From Welwitschia mirabilis (lineage: Eukaryota > Gnetophyta > Gnetopsida > Welwitschiales): a stretch of DNA of 49,338 nucleotides. Position numbers and translations under genes: made by a program. Below the pieces are notes generated by a model that was not told the DNA's origin, did not search any database, and was given only the letters and a program-made list of their open reading frames with translations. Positions 22,670-34,000 of the stretch are shown in pieces (within the stretch, counting starts at the first letter, position 1; each line of letters opens with the position of its first letter). The stretch covers positions 147,070,877-147,120,214 of the forward strand of contig JBOZIK010000001.1 in NCBI GenBank assembly GCA_051453625.1, in the 5' to 3' direction.

Positions 22670-23109
22670 ATAGATCCAAAAATATACTAACATAGAATCT
22701 ATTTAGATACCTCTATCAAACTAAGTAGGCAACCAGAAAGAAGATGTAATCCATACGTGTAGGAGATAATTAAACAAGAGATTTTCAAACTCTTGTATGT
22801 GGGATTTATTTATCTTATATCTAAATCAAAATGAATTAGTTCTATGATGATTGTACCAATTAAAGGAAATAAATGAAGAGCATGTATAAAATTCAGAATG
22901 TTAAATACTACAACTTATAAAGATCATTTTCCTCTTCCATTTATAGATCAAGTTTTAGAAAGAGTATTTAAACATCAATACTATAGCTTTTTGGATGGAT
23001 ATAGTGGCTATAACTAGGTTCCTATAGATTTAGAGGATCAAGAAAAAATAACATAAGGTAATTGTGCTTATAAAGTACTACCATTTGGACTATGTAATGC
23101 TCCCACTAC
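22670..23109 (+). pseudogene. Reverse transcriptase of the nested element (N-terminal half)
   Basis: The frame reads QPERRCNPYVQEIIKQEIFK, LISKSKWISSMMIVPIKG, YKDHFPLPFIDQVLER, YYSFLDGYSGYNQVPIDLED and VLPFGLCNAP. These are the Athila/Tat RT motifs up to the point just before the YxDD box. The first catalytic Asp (FLDGYSGY) is kept. The rest, including the active box, is in the N gap at 23110-24064. Stops include TGA/TAG at Trp positions. Confidence 0.88.
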
Positions 23110-24064
23110 NNNNNNNNNNNNNNNNNNNNNNNNNNNNNNNNNNNNNNNNNNNNNNNNNNNNNNNNNNNNNNNNNNNNNNNNNNNNNNNNNNNNNNNNNNN
23201 NNNNNNNNNNNNNNNNNNNNNNNNNNNNNNNNNNNNNNNNNNNNNNNNNNNNNNNNNNNNNNNNNNNNNNNNNNNNNNNNNNNNNNNNNNNNNNNNNNNN
23301 NNNNNNNNNNNNNNNNNNNNNNNNNNNNNNNNNNNNNNNNNNNNNNNNNNNNNNNNNNNNNNNNNNNNNNNNNNNNNNNNNNNNNNNNNNNNNNNNNNNN
23401 NNNNNNNNNNNNNNNNNNNNNNNNNNNNNNNNNNNNNNNNNNNNNNNNNNNNNNNNNNNNNNNNNNNNNNNNNNNNNNNNNNNNNNNNNNNNNNNNNNNN
23501 NNNNNNNNNNNNNNNNNNNNNNNNNNNNNNNNNNNNNNNNNNNNNNNNNNNNNNNNNNNNNNNNNNNNNNNNNNNNNNNNNNNNNNNNNNNNNNNNNNNN
23601 NNNNNNNNNNNNNNNNNNNNNNNNNNNNNNNNNNNNNNNNNNNNNNNNNNNNNNNNNNNNNNNNNNNNNNNNNNNNNNNNNNNNNNNNNNNNNNNNNNNN
23701 NNNNNNNNNNNNNNNNNNNNNNNNNNNNNNNNNNNNNNNNNNNNNNNNNNNNNNNNNNNNNNNNNNNNNNNNNNNNNNNNNNNNNNNNNNNNNNNNNNNN
23801 NNNNNNNNNNNNNNNNNNNNNNNNNNNNNNNNNNNNNNNNNNNNNNNNNNNNNNNNNNNNNNNNNNNNNNNNNNNNNNNNNNNNNNNNNNNNNNNNNNNN
23901 NNNNNNNNNNNNNNNNNNNNNNNNNNNNNNNNNNNNNNNNNNNNNNNNNNNNNNNNNNNNNNNNNNNNNNNNNNNNNNNNNNNNNNNNNNNNNNNNNNNN
24001 NNNNNNNNNNNNNNNNNNNNNNNNNNNNNNNNNNNNNNNNNNNNNNNNNNNNNNNNNNNNNNNN
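23110..24064. other. Assembly gap of 955 N
   Basis: Covers the catalytic half of RT and the RT-RNase H connection of the nested element. Any open frame spanning it is artificial. Confidence 0.99.
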
Positions 24065-24775
24065 AAAAAGCCATCTTATGATGATAGAAGGCATATTTCT
24101 AAAACACAAGATTTCTCAAAAAGAAATTAAAACTGATGAGTAAAAAATTAAAGCTACAAAAGATATCCCACCCCAAATCAAACTAAAATAATTGAGATTT
24201 TTCTAGAACATGTTAGATAATATATAAGATTCATATCCAACTTCAGTAAAATTACTAAACCTTGAGTAATATTTTACAAAAAGATGTGGAATATGACTAG
24301 ATTGATGAATGTCAAATTGATCATCAAACCTTAAAAGATAAACTTTTATCAGCACCTTCTTTGCAAGGGCCAAATTGAATAAGATCATTGTGCATTATAA
24401 TGGATGCATTTAATATGATATGAGAGTAGTTGTAGGATAAAAATATGAAGACAATAAACCTTATGTCATTATTTATATTAGTAAGAATTTCCAACTGACT
24501 CAATAAAATTACATAGTAACAAAGAAAGAGTTCTTGATTGTGGTAATGGTATTAGAAAAATTTAATCATTATATTTTTAGGTTATGAAGTAAAAATTTAT
24601 ACTGACCATAGTGCCATTGGATTTTTGATGAACAAGAAAAAAACAAACATGAGAATTATGAGATGGATACTATTAATTTAATAGTTTGATTTAAAAATTA
24701 TTGATAGGAAAGAAATATAGAATGTGATAGCAGATCACCTCTAAAGTTTAATATTTTAAAATGAAGAATAGATTA
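24065..24775 (+). pseudogene. RNase H of the nested element
   Basis: After the gap the tether reads KISQKEIKTDE and IKATKDIPPQIKLK. RNase H follows with KPYVIIYISKN, EFLIVVMVLEKFNHYIF, then EVKIYTDHSAIGFLMNKK (24585-24640), RIMRWIL and IDRKEIQNVIADHL. These correspond to the TDHSALRFL and GxENVIADHLSR motifs of Athila/Tat. The catalytic Asp of TDHS is retained. Stops and at least two frameshifts are present. Confidence 0.87.
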
Positions 24776-26150
24776 ACATAAGAGTTGAGTTTTCAAATGA
24801 ACATCTTTTTTAGGTAACAACAAATCCATGGTATACTAATATAGCCAACTTTCTTGTAAGAAAACTATTACCTTCTTTTATGACTTACTATGAAAAAAAA
24901 GATTGTTATGAGAATCTAAAAATTATATTTAACATGATAAGATGTTTTTAGAGAATGAAAAGATCATGTTATCGAAAGATGTATAGAGGAAAACCTACAA
25001 AGAGAAATCTTAAAGAAATCTCATGAAGGAGAAGGAGGAGGACATTATGGTGAAAAAAGAATAGGAATGAAAATTCTCCATATGGAATACTATGGATCCA
25101 CTATATTTAAATATTCAAATATTTATATCCAAGGTTGTGATAAATGTTAAGGAGAAGATGCATTTAGCCAAACATTAGAAATTTCACAATAATAATTTCA
25201 GACAATTGAACCATTTGATATTTGGTGAATAGATTTTATTGGATATATCAATCCCTCATTCTTTAGGAAAAAAATATATTTTGATCTCTATTAATTACTT
25301 TATCAAATGGGCTACGGCTGAGGATATAACTAATTCTTCTTTCTAAACCATATTTAATGTTTTCCTTAGAAATATTATTTATTAATTTGAAGCCCTCCAA
25401 AGTCTTTTATCTAATAGAGGAACTTCTTTCAATAGTGAGGTCTTTGAGAAACTTTTTACCAAATTCAGAATTTACCATGAATTCTCTACTGCTTATCATT
25501 ATTAATCTAATGATTAAGCTGAACTAACTAATAGAGAACTAAATATAATATTAAAAAGTCATAATTATTTAAAAAAGATTAGGCTAATAAATTAAATAAA
25601 TCTCTATGAGCTTATAGAATAACTTAAAAAACATATCATAGGATTTACTCCATATGAATTAGTCTATAGAAAAAGGGCTATTTTGCCAATTGAATTTATG
25701 ATAAAAATATTTAAATTGGCTAAAAAATTAAAATGTAACTTAGATATATCTCAAAAAGAATGAATAGAAAACATGAATAGTTTAGATGCAAATAGAAAAG
25801 AAGCTATTCTACATAAAGAACTTATACAATAGAAAACTAAAATATATCATGATAATAGAACTAGAAAAACAAATTTTCATGGAAGAGATTCTATGTTAAT
25901 TTATAACATTAAGAAAATCCATTTGAAACAAAAACATGAACAAAATTGGCTAGGATTCTATATCATGAAATATTTAATCCTGATGAAAAAGTAACCTACC
26001 AAGGTAATGGACAAAGAGCAAGAATGTATTATGATCATAAATCAGTGCCAAATTATCTATAAAACCTTGATAAGATAGAAAGAATACTTCCACTCTACCT
26101 ATAAAATAAATTCCAAAATTAGATAATAAAGGACATGCCATTTCTTTATA
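24776..26150 (+). pseudogene. Integrase of the nested element
   Basis: The N-terminal zinc-binding region is seen in GEGGGHYGEKRIGMK and QGCDKC (25010-25150). The core reads IDFIGYINPS (first Asp, about 25235), KYILISINYFIKWATAEDI, LSNRGTSFNSEVFEKL (expected Asp now Asn) and AYHYXSN-AELTNRELN (Glu kept). The C-terminal part reads GFTPYELVYRKRAILPIEF and LDANRKEAILHKEL, similar to Tat-lineage integrases. Its coding similarity fades near 26150. Stops are frequent. Confidence 0.87.
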
Positions 26151-26607
26151 GCTTATTCAATCTACCAATTTACTAGAATATTTAAAGTAAATGTAATGAT
26201 TATAAAGCAAGAAAATAATAAGTCTTCAATAGGGAATTGTTCATTATCTTTATTAAGAAGATTGAGAAGAAACATTCCATTATAGAATAAAATACCTTCT
26301 ATGGTGTAGATAAAAAACAAACAGAGAAAGTACCATAATGTTTTACCACAAGTACACTAATGCAAATGTTATCGAGTGGGGCCTTTACTANNNNNNNNNN
26401 NNNNNNNNNNNNNNNNNNNNNNNNNNNNNNNNNNNNNNNNNNNNNNNNNNNNNNNCTTCTCTGATAGTAATTACACTCTCCTCATTATGGTTAATTTAAT
26501 TTGTAAAAAATAAAAAGTTGGGAAATAGTTATATCCTAAGAGTTATCTAAGATACAACTAGTTGCCAAAAATATAAATCTATCACAACTTATTATTTATA
26601 AAAAAAA

Positions 26608-26663
<56 letters not shown>

Positions 26664-27073
26664 AGAAGAAAAAGATTCTAGTCTATGATGGAATGTGTAT
26701 CCAATATTTTTAATTCATTAACATGTATAATAATTAAATTTTGTGTGAGCTAATGGAAAGCTTTAAAGTTTTAAAATCATTTTGCATTATCTTAACAATT
26801 TAATAAATTAATTAATTTGAATTTCCTTTAATGGAATTGATATGCCCATAATAAAATGAAATAGTATAAGACAACTCTATTTGAAAAAAAAATGAAAAAT
26901 TTTATTAAGAAAAATAGTTTATTACATCTAGTTGTAGAATAATAGGGAAAAAAATTATTAAATTACTAAGAAAGTAAATCATCAACTTAAGTAACTTAAT
27001 TCTTAAAAAAACATATTCCTCCTATGATAACACCTAGTCTTAGATGTTGATCCTACATAATTATCAATAAAGG
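26150..27073. other. 3' non-coding region of the nested element, with microsatellite
   Basis: No coding region recognised. It includes the 65-N gap at 26391-26455 and the AG microsatellite at 26613-26661. The AG tract is next to the T-rich ATTTATAAAAAAAAGG. Confidence 0.5.
26613..26661. repeat. (AG)n microsatellite, about 24 units
   Basis: An uninterrupted AG run. Its purity contrasts with the strongly mutated surroundings, so it is likely recent expansion. Confidence 0.97.
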
Positions 27074-27658
27074 TTAATAATATGTTTCATCTAAAGATTC
27101 CAACAACATATTAATCTCCTTTAGGTGGGATATCTAAAAGTTTTGATAAGGTTTAACATCCCATATTATCTTCTCTATATTTTTCTTATCAAAACTCAAT
27201 GCAACAACAGTAAGAATAGGGTTTATGCCTTGAAACTGATCGATCCTTTTCTCAAGCATCTGCATTTAATTAGCTAGCTAGTCTAAAGAAACATCATAAG
27301 GTAAATTTTCATAACTGAGTTGTTGATGTAGTTATTTAGTTCCCACCCTCAGATACTCACTTACTAAGTGATAGATCATAGAATTAAAACAAAGGGGAAT
27401 TATCTCACTTTCAAAACAACCTTTGCCAGTCTTAGTGATAAAGAAATCTAAGGTATCTAAAACCTTGATAGTCAATTTGTAATCACAGTACGAATACTAT
27501 TATATCACATTTTCAGGTCTAGAAAAGACTTAAGGTGACTCAGAATCTACGCTGCTAATGCACATATCTATTTGTTTAGAACACAAGTTGAAGAAATAAT
27601 ATTTTATCTTATTAATGCCATAGGAAATAAGAGGAGAATAAGGTGGATTACAAGCCAT
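27074..27658 (-). pseudogene. Antisense ORF in the 3' region of the nested element
   Basis: I do not recognise the protein. On the minus strand an ATG at 27658 opens a single frame of 194 codons ending TAA at 27074. It is interrupted only by seven in-frame TAA/TAG codons and shows no obvious frameshift. Readable pieces include MACNPPYSPLISYGINKIKY, YKLTIKVLDTLDFFITKTGK, HLVSEYLRVGTK, MQMLEKRIDQFQGINPILTV and KEINMLLESLDETYY. The other frames are far more broken. A short helical stretch (MQMLEKRIDQF) may be a coiled coil. Extra antisense ORFs between pol and the 3' LTR are known in plant Tat-lineage elements; this is a candidate of that class. It has no transmembrane segment that I can see. 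Confidence 0.55.
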
Positions 27659-28223
27659 GAATATTAATAGATAAATGATGAAAAAGAGTAGAATATGATT
27701 AAGTAAAGAAATTCTTAAGCTTAGTTTAAGAATGATGCATGATTATCATGTAAGAAATGAGATATATAGAACAAGTCTTCTTATCATGCTTGACAAGTAT
27801 AATTCATATTGAGTTAATTAGTCACATGTTTAATCTTAAAGTGAAGGATTGAATAAAAACAATATAGTATGCACATGAATCTTAAACTAAGTCTAGAATT
27901 GATGGATCTCAAACTGATCAAGATTAAATCTAAAGTTAGATCTTCATATTGATTTATGATTAGTTTAGATTTTCTAAGTTGTATGCTATTGTAGGAATCC
28001 ACCGAGCTGTACTACCATAAACTGCAATACTAGATAATTACCAAACATCATGCACATACTTGTTGATCAAAAGTAGACTTCTTAGGTCATATCTAATAAC
28101 TCAAAAAGAATTTTGTTTTATTTTGTTTTAAGGAAGAATTAAAAAATTTGAAAGTTACTAATGTTTTTCCTCCAGTAAATATTCATCATAGGATAGACCT
28201 TAAAATCAAAAGATCATTTAGTT
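27659..28223. other. Non-coding, 3' region of the nested element
   Basis: AT-rich sequence upstream of the antisense ORF, where its promoter would lie. No convincing TATA on the minus strand. The short frame at 27814-28002 shows no sign of being a gene. Confidence 0.35.
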
Positions 28224-28624
28224 AATCAACACTAATCTAAAGTTAAAACTTTAAATCAGATTTTAGATTAAATCATTATGATAAGAACTTAAATATTTTG
28301 GCTAAAAACAACTTAAAGTTAAAAATTTGAGCTATGTCTCAAGCCAACTCATTTATCTTCTTGTGCTCTAAAAACCTACAATCAAATAAAATCATATAAT
28401 TAACTTATACTAACTTGAAGTTGAAACTTAGAGTTGGATTTTAAACCAATCCAATTACTTATTTACTATGTAAGTAAGAAAAAAAAATCACTTTATTAAA
28501 TAAAACCAACCTAAAGTTAGAACTTTAAATTAGATTTTAAGCTAGATCAATAGCATTCAAGTTTTAAAAGTTAACTAATACCAACCCAAAGCTAAAGCTT
28601 TGGATCAGATTTCAAGTTAGCTTC
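28224..28624. repeat. Imperfect tandem repeat, five units of about 70-100 bases
   Basis: Units start near 28224, 28301, 28401, 28501 and 28573. Each carries a phrase like AACCTAAAGTTAGAACTTTA followed by GATTTTAAGCYAGATCA. Spacers vary. Tandem repeats in this position are common in the 3' regions of Tat-lineage elements. Confidence 0.7.
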
Positions 28625-28677
28625 ACCTTTTAAAACTTGCTATGAAAATAGGAAGTTATTATTGTTGATGACCCCCT

Positions 28678-29163
28678 TTAACTTTTTACTATAAATCTAT
28701 CATGTAACTTTGTTTTTTCATTACTACTTACTTTCATAATGATGATGGTTAGAATTCAAAGGATACCATTGAAAAATCTTGAGTTCTTGATGACCACTTT
28801 TAAACTATTTTACTTGACTTCCTAATGGATCTAATGGTCCTCATTGAGAACTTGAGATTTCCTAACCATCCTCATCAAATGTGGTATTATAAAGAGTAAC
28901 TACCACTTAAATATGCCTTTTTAACTTTTTACTATAAATCTATCATGTAACTTTGTTTTTTCATTACTACTTACTTTCATAATGATGATGGTTAGANNNN
29001 NNNNNNNNNNNNNNNNNNNNNNNNNNNNNNNNNNNNNNNNNNNNNNNNNNNNNNNNNNNNNNNNNNNNNNNNNNNNNNNNNNNNNNNNNNNNNNNNNNNN
29101 NNNNCTAACCATCCTCATCAAATGTAGTATTATAAAGAGTGACTACCACTTAAATATGCCTTT
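28678..29163. repeat. Tandem duplication of 243 bases with a gap inside the second copy
   Basis: 28678-28920 recurs as 28921-29163. The first 76 bases look identical and the last 59 differ at two. The 108 N at 28997-29104 exactly fills the part corresponding to 28754-28861. The short ORFs predicted on both strands across the gap are artefacts. Confidence 0.88.
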
Positions 29164-29978
29164 CAATTGCTCTAATATTTCACTTAAACGCATTCTCAAT
29201 GATCTCCCTTTATTCTTGCTAACCCCAATTACAAGATCAGTCCCATGTCATCTCAACCATATCAGCATTTGTGATGTCAGTTCCTCAGTAAATGTTTTGG
29301 ATTTACACTTTACCAACATGTAATTCAAATTATTCTAGCATCATCAAAGTACAAAAAATTCTAATTGCATCTATTTTATTTTTGGTGAATTTCTCATTTA
29401 CTCATTATACGTGAAAATTAAATATAATAGTAAGTATACTTCTTTGCCTACTTAAGCAGGAAATAGGTTATTAATTTTTACTTTTACTCTTGCATTTAAC
29501 CTTATCATACTTAAGTGATTTTTTATTTTTAACCTCTTGAGTAATGGTAGAATTTCTTTGAGAAAAAATATCAGGTATTGTTAATAATTTATGAGCATGA
29601 TAAACTTTACATGGAAGGAGAGTTAAATGAATTTAATATATGCAATACGTTCACATCTGTGTAAATGAAATTTTATATTTCTAGAAAGAAAAGTTTTAGT
29701 AAGCTAGTTTCAAAATATTATTTATTGATTCCTATTCTATGCATGTTTTCCATACCTAACTCCAAAACTAGCAAACGTTTGATAGAATGCAAGGTCATTT
29801 ATTTATTAAATCTTATACAAGTTATTTTGGATCCCTTCTTGATAGAGTTCAAATAATGGATTATTAATTTGGGATGGTATGAATGGCTTACTTTAAATGA
29901 TAGATTTTTCTTGTAATCCATATATGAATTTTACAAGAATTTAAAAATAAAAATGCCAAAAATGTATTAGAAACAATC
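29164..29978. other. Non-coding sequence before the 3' sense ORF region
   Basis: No recognisable coding content. The open stretch at 29665-29856 has ordinary AT-rich composition and no recognised motif. Confidence 0.3.
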
Positions 29979-32534
29979 ATGGAAAATCAAAGAATAATAA
30001 TTCCTCAAGAAGAAATAAGAGAAATGTTGCATCTATCACCTAGTGTAAAATCCATTAATGATACTAGAAAAAACGAAGACATGAATTTAAGCATGAGTCT
30101 GCTAGAAAGGGTGGTAGTACAAGGAAGAATGCCAGTGCATAAAAATAGAACTAGATTTTTTTTATCATTCTAAGAATCATGGCTAGAAACTTGCTACCTA
30201 TTCTTTAGAAATAAAAATATATCACATTACTTGACCTATATATGATAGTAATAGTAAAGGACAACGTGAATCATACCTATTTAAATATTATAGAAGGAAT
30301 TTTTTAGGACCGGTGAGATACATTACAAAATTAAATGAAGTCAGAATTAGAGCTTTGGATATAGTAGGGCTAGTATTTCCCTTTTTAATTTTCTAAATAT
30401 TAAATAAAAATAAAATCTCATTTTAATTAAATAATTCTTGTGTTAAAGTAACTAATCAGAGTCTATTTGGAGTTAAGAATATATATTTCTTGAGAACTCT
30501 AGGACTTATGACCACTTAGCCAGACTTAGAAAAATCTTATTTTTTCCTCTAAGATTTCCATTAATTGCTACCCTCCTCAAGCATACTACAAGACCTAATC
30601 CAATTTACATTTAAAGAAATCTTGCTTTCCCATCTACTTTAGTATGGCAAATTCTCTAAAGTACTAGAGGAAGATAAGATAGACAACTTCTATAGTGCTT
30701 TGAACTTAGTCAAAGATGAAATTCAAACCTATCTAAGTAGAAAGAAAGAGGTTATAGCATTACAAATTCAAGTTAGTGATCTAAAAATTGAAAATAAATT
30801 CTTAAGATAGAGGTTGGATCAAGAATATAAATCAATGAAAAGCTACTTTGTGAGATCACTAATAAGGAAACAAATATTTAGCTCTTTGAATCTTTCAAAG
30901 ATCTAAGTAGGAAATTACAGAGAGATTATGAATGTATTGCTAAGCTAAAGATGGCTATTGAAGATAGGGAAGAATTAGGAAAAATTCCAAGAAAAATGCT
31001 ACACATGTTATTATCATTATTGCATAATTTGGCTTTGAGCAAGAAGTATGATGCTAAATACATAGAGCACTAATAGAAATTCATTACATTTATGCACAAT
31101 GAAGGACCTCTACTCTTAAACATGAAATATTTAGATAAAACCTACACAGACATACAAGGGATGAACATAAAATTCATGAAGATCCATGTAAAAATCTAAG
31201 AATGTAGACTTAAATAAATTAGAGCTCAAAATTCTTTGGATACTATCAGTCCCTTTTGGGAGTAAATAAAAGAGCCATAGATTAGATAATAGAAGAAAAT
31301 AAGGCTATCAAGAATTAACTGGGATAGGTAAAATCCTATAGTAAAACTTCATATGATTCATCAATAAAATAATTTTTATCAAAAATAAAGGAGGAAATCA
31401 TAAGAGCAATAATTTCGATCTAGGGCACACCCTCAACTTCTTTAACTCTAACTAGTGAGATGACGGATAGAATAAAGTTAAGTGTTATTAATGCACTGAA
31501 AGAATCTCATGCTAGATTAAAAAAGAATATTAGAATAATAAGCCTTGATTCTACCCAAAAAATTATTTAGAATTTGGAAAAAGAAAATATTAGATTACCA
31601 CATAAGCTTCATTTATGGACATGAAGTTGTGTAAACAAATTGGATTCAAGCATAAAGAATTAGTTGTCCCATGCATCCTTAACTACTAACCTCAAAAATT
31701 ATATGACTTTATTGATATATTTGAAGAACATTTTGAAAGTATTATATAGAAAACTTTTAAGAAATGGTCAAAGCTAAGCCACATTTTTGACAATTATAAA
31801 AGAGATATTAAAGTATGGAGGACTCAGATTGTTTAAAGAGGAGATAAAGCTTTTATATAAGATTTTAAGAATTTTTAGAATTATAGTATAATCAAATTTT
31901 ATAAGATATTAGAAGTGTGTGAATTTGATGTTAACATTTTTGGCATGTCTTCTTAGGATTTTTAGCAGTTACGTTCTTTTAGAGATATGATAGTATAGAA
32001 CATGGCTATGCTAAGAGGCACTTTCATAGATATTTTTTTAAAATTGTAGAATAAAAATTATTTTGAAATGTATATATTTCCCCTTAAGTAAAATTCAAAA
32101 TCAAGACTGTAAGTTGGGACCAATCTAGAGCTAGAAAATATGCCCTAAGGTTTCCAAGCAAAATGAGAGGAGAATCAAAATAGACAAAAGCTTATTCATG
32201 AGGTAAAGAACAAGGTAAAAAGATAGTTCCAAATAAGATGAAAAAAAGAGACCATAAATATAAATGATCCTACTCTCTAGGAGAAACAAAAAAGAATTAT
32301 AGCTATGTTAGAAAAGAAAGAATAATTTTCCCAATTGGTCAAGAAATTAGAATCAAAATCTAGTGTTTCTTCCCTAAAAAAGGAAAAACAATTTATCAAA
32401 TTAGTCAAAAAAAGAAAGGAATCAAAATCTACTAAGGATCATTTATTATTTTCAAAAAGAGAAGAGGAAAATAATGAGTTTCTCTATTTCACTCTTTTGT
32501 ATATATCTATTATTAAGGAACTAGCAAAACCTTA
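29979..32534 (+). pseudogene. Long sense coding region before the 3' LTR, unrecognised, coiled coil
   Basis: I do not recognise it. Coherent pieces follow one another on the plus strand, separated by stops and shifts. The first starts MENQRIIIPQEEIREMLHL (29979), then NRTRFFLSF and ESWLETCYLFFRNKNISHYL. Next come YLFKYYRRNFLGPVRYI (about 30270) and a strong coiled coil at 30661-30850 (IALQIQVSDLKIENKFLR). A helical piece at 30885-31195 includes KLKMAIEDREELGKIPRKML. A C-terminal part at 31740-32534 reads FKKWSKLSHIFDNYKRDIKV and SFRDMIV, then a Lys-rich tail (SLKKEKQFIKLVKKRKESKS). It ends with TAA at 32532-32534, just before a purine-rich stretch and the LTR. The position is that of env-like genes in some plant elements, but I see no signal peptide or clear membrane anchor. 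Confidence 0.5.
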
Positions 32535-32550
32535 AGCTTGGAAGAACTAA
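32535..32550 (+). other. Possible decayed polypurine tract of the nested element
   Basis: GCTTGGAAGAACTAA directly precedes the 3' LTR. Related elements often have CTTGGGGG-like tracts here that prime plus-strand synthesis; G-to-A changes would give this sequence. Confidence 0.4.
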
Positions 32551-33504
32551 TGAGGATAATTTTCAATGTAAATCTTGATTATTAATGAAGTGCTTTTATT
32601 ATCTTAATTTTTCATTTTAAATAACAATAGATGTTTTCTTTATTAGTATACTTACTAATCAATAAGTTAGTTATTTAGTATGTTAGTAGATTAGTATGTA
32701 TATTTTATTATTGCATTTCAGGTATAAGATGCCATGTGTCATGATGATGAAAGAGAAGTTGAGGTGGCAGAAAAGAAGTAACAAGCCTAAACCATCTACC
32801 CATTCTTAAGAAGCAAAAAATGAAAATAGAAAAACAAATTAGGGTATAAGAATAGGATTACTACCAAAGGTGCGAATTGTTTTGGCAAAACATTCTAGAA
32901 ATAGACTAAGTAAGAAGATCAAGAAAGGGAGCCCGAGCTATTCTAAAAAGGACACAATAGAATTTTTCCTACTCTAAAGTGTTACCTACAAAGAAGAATA
33001 CAAGACTTAGCACATTTTTATGGAACAATTGATATTTCAAAATAAATTTGAAAAGTATATTTGATTATCATTTGTATGCATATTCTATTACTTTAAAAAG
33101 TAATATTATCTATATTTGCTCCTTTTGTATAGCTGAGCATAAACCAAGATAATTAACAATACTTAGAAATAAGTATTATCCAGAAAGTCATTAAATTTCT
33201 ACAATGTTTCATTACTTTCTTCATTTCCTCTTGGTATAATATATGTACATAATAACTTAGCAATAATAAATGAACCTGACTAGTTCAAGTAACTTCATCA
33301 TAAGACTATCATGATGATGCATTTTGAACTAAATGGTTCAATTTTAACTAGTTCTTTAGTAAGCCTTTGGTTATTTTTATTTAATGGTGTGATCTTATTT
33401 TAGGTTAATAATAGCATAGTTTCTATGCATTTCTAGTATTATTTTATATTATTTAATATTATTTTGTGATATTTTCTACACTTATTTTATCATATAAGCA
33501 TCCA
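32551..33504 (+). repeat. 3' LTR of the nested element
   Basis: Starts TGAGGATAA and ends near CATCCA; matches the 5' copy at 18755-19696 in order and direction. Athila gag coding resumes immediately after it. Confidence 0.87.
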
Positions 33505-34000
33505 TCACTCCCAAACCCTCAAGATTCAATCACTTAGTAAGGTCCACAACCATATTTAAGATCCTAGAAAATTTTAAGGTAAATAATAAAAAATATGAAT
33601 TAGAAAGGAGATTAGAATCTTTGACTACCTTACCTTCACCCTCATTCATGATTATTAAGCCTGAATGTTTGATTTGCCATATTGATACCCATGATATTGT
33701 CAAATTCTGCACCATTGCTTCATTCCAAAACATAGTCAATGAGTAAGTAAATACAGTAAGGCATCAATGACAAAATTTCAAAAATGATCCCTAATTAAAT
33801 ACATATAACCCTAGGTGCAGAGATCATCCTTAATTTTCTTGAAAATAGAATAATCAAATCAACTAAGAAATCAACATGCATTATCATCCTCTTACTCTTT
33901 CACTTTTAATTACCAAAAATTACCCTTATCCATTGCCTTTAAGGCATTAGTTAGAAAATTCATGGAAACTCATGTTCAACTTAATAGAAACAACAAATAA
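33505..34000 (+). pseudogene. Athila gag, C-terminal part with zinc knuckle
   Basis: This is the continuation of the gag interrupted at 18754. It reads VNNKKYELERRLESLTTL, then CLICHIDTHDIVKFC, a Cys-His cluster (CX2CX4HX5C) like the Athila nucleocapsid motif. FQNIVNE, HQXQNFKNDP and NTYNPRCRDHP follow, matching the conserved NTYNPGWRNHPNFSW block of Athila gag. The W of the last motif is Cys here and later Trp codons are stops. The minus-strand frame at 33530-33739 is a shadow of this segment. Confidence 0.82.

Larger units (their letters stand above)
18755..33504 (+). mobile_element. Nested Tat-like Ty3/gypsy element with extra coding regions
   Basis: Flanked by LTRs at 18755-19696 and 32551-33504, about 14.75 kb long, inserted into the Athila gag. 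It has a PBS, gag, protease, RT, RNase H and integrase on the plus strand. An antisense ORF, tandem repeats and a long sense coding region follow before the 3' LTR. The RNase H-integrase region (FMIKIFKLAKKL, LDANRKEAILHKEL) resembles Tat-lineage elements more than Athila. The large size and extra ORFs also fit Tat. No target-site duplication was found (CCTAA left, TCACT right). Confidence 0.82.

Noticed and set aside
20000-26150. Endogenous pararetrovirus as source of the pol at 20-26 kb
   Set aside because: A clear integrase follows RNase H, and the region is bounded by an LTR pair and a PBS; caulimovirids lack integrase and LTRs.
18750-33509. Target-site duplication of the nested element
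   Set aside because: Flanks CCTAA and TCACT do not match; LTR ends may be misplaced by a few bases or the site may have decayed.
33530-33739. Minus-strand ORF of 69 codons
   Set aside because: It is the shadow of Athila gag, whose plus-strand frame contains the Cys-His cluster.
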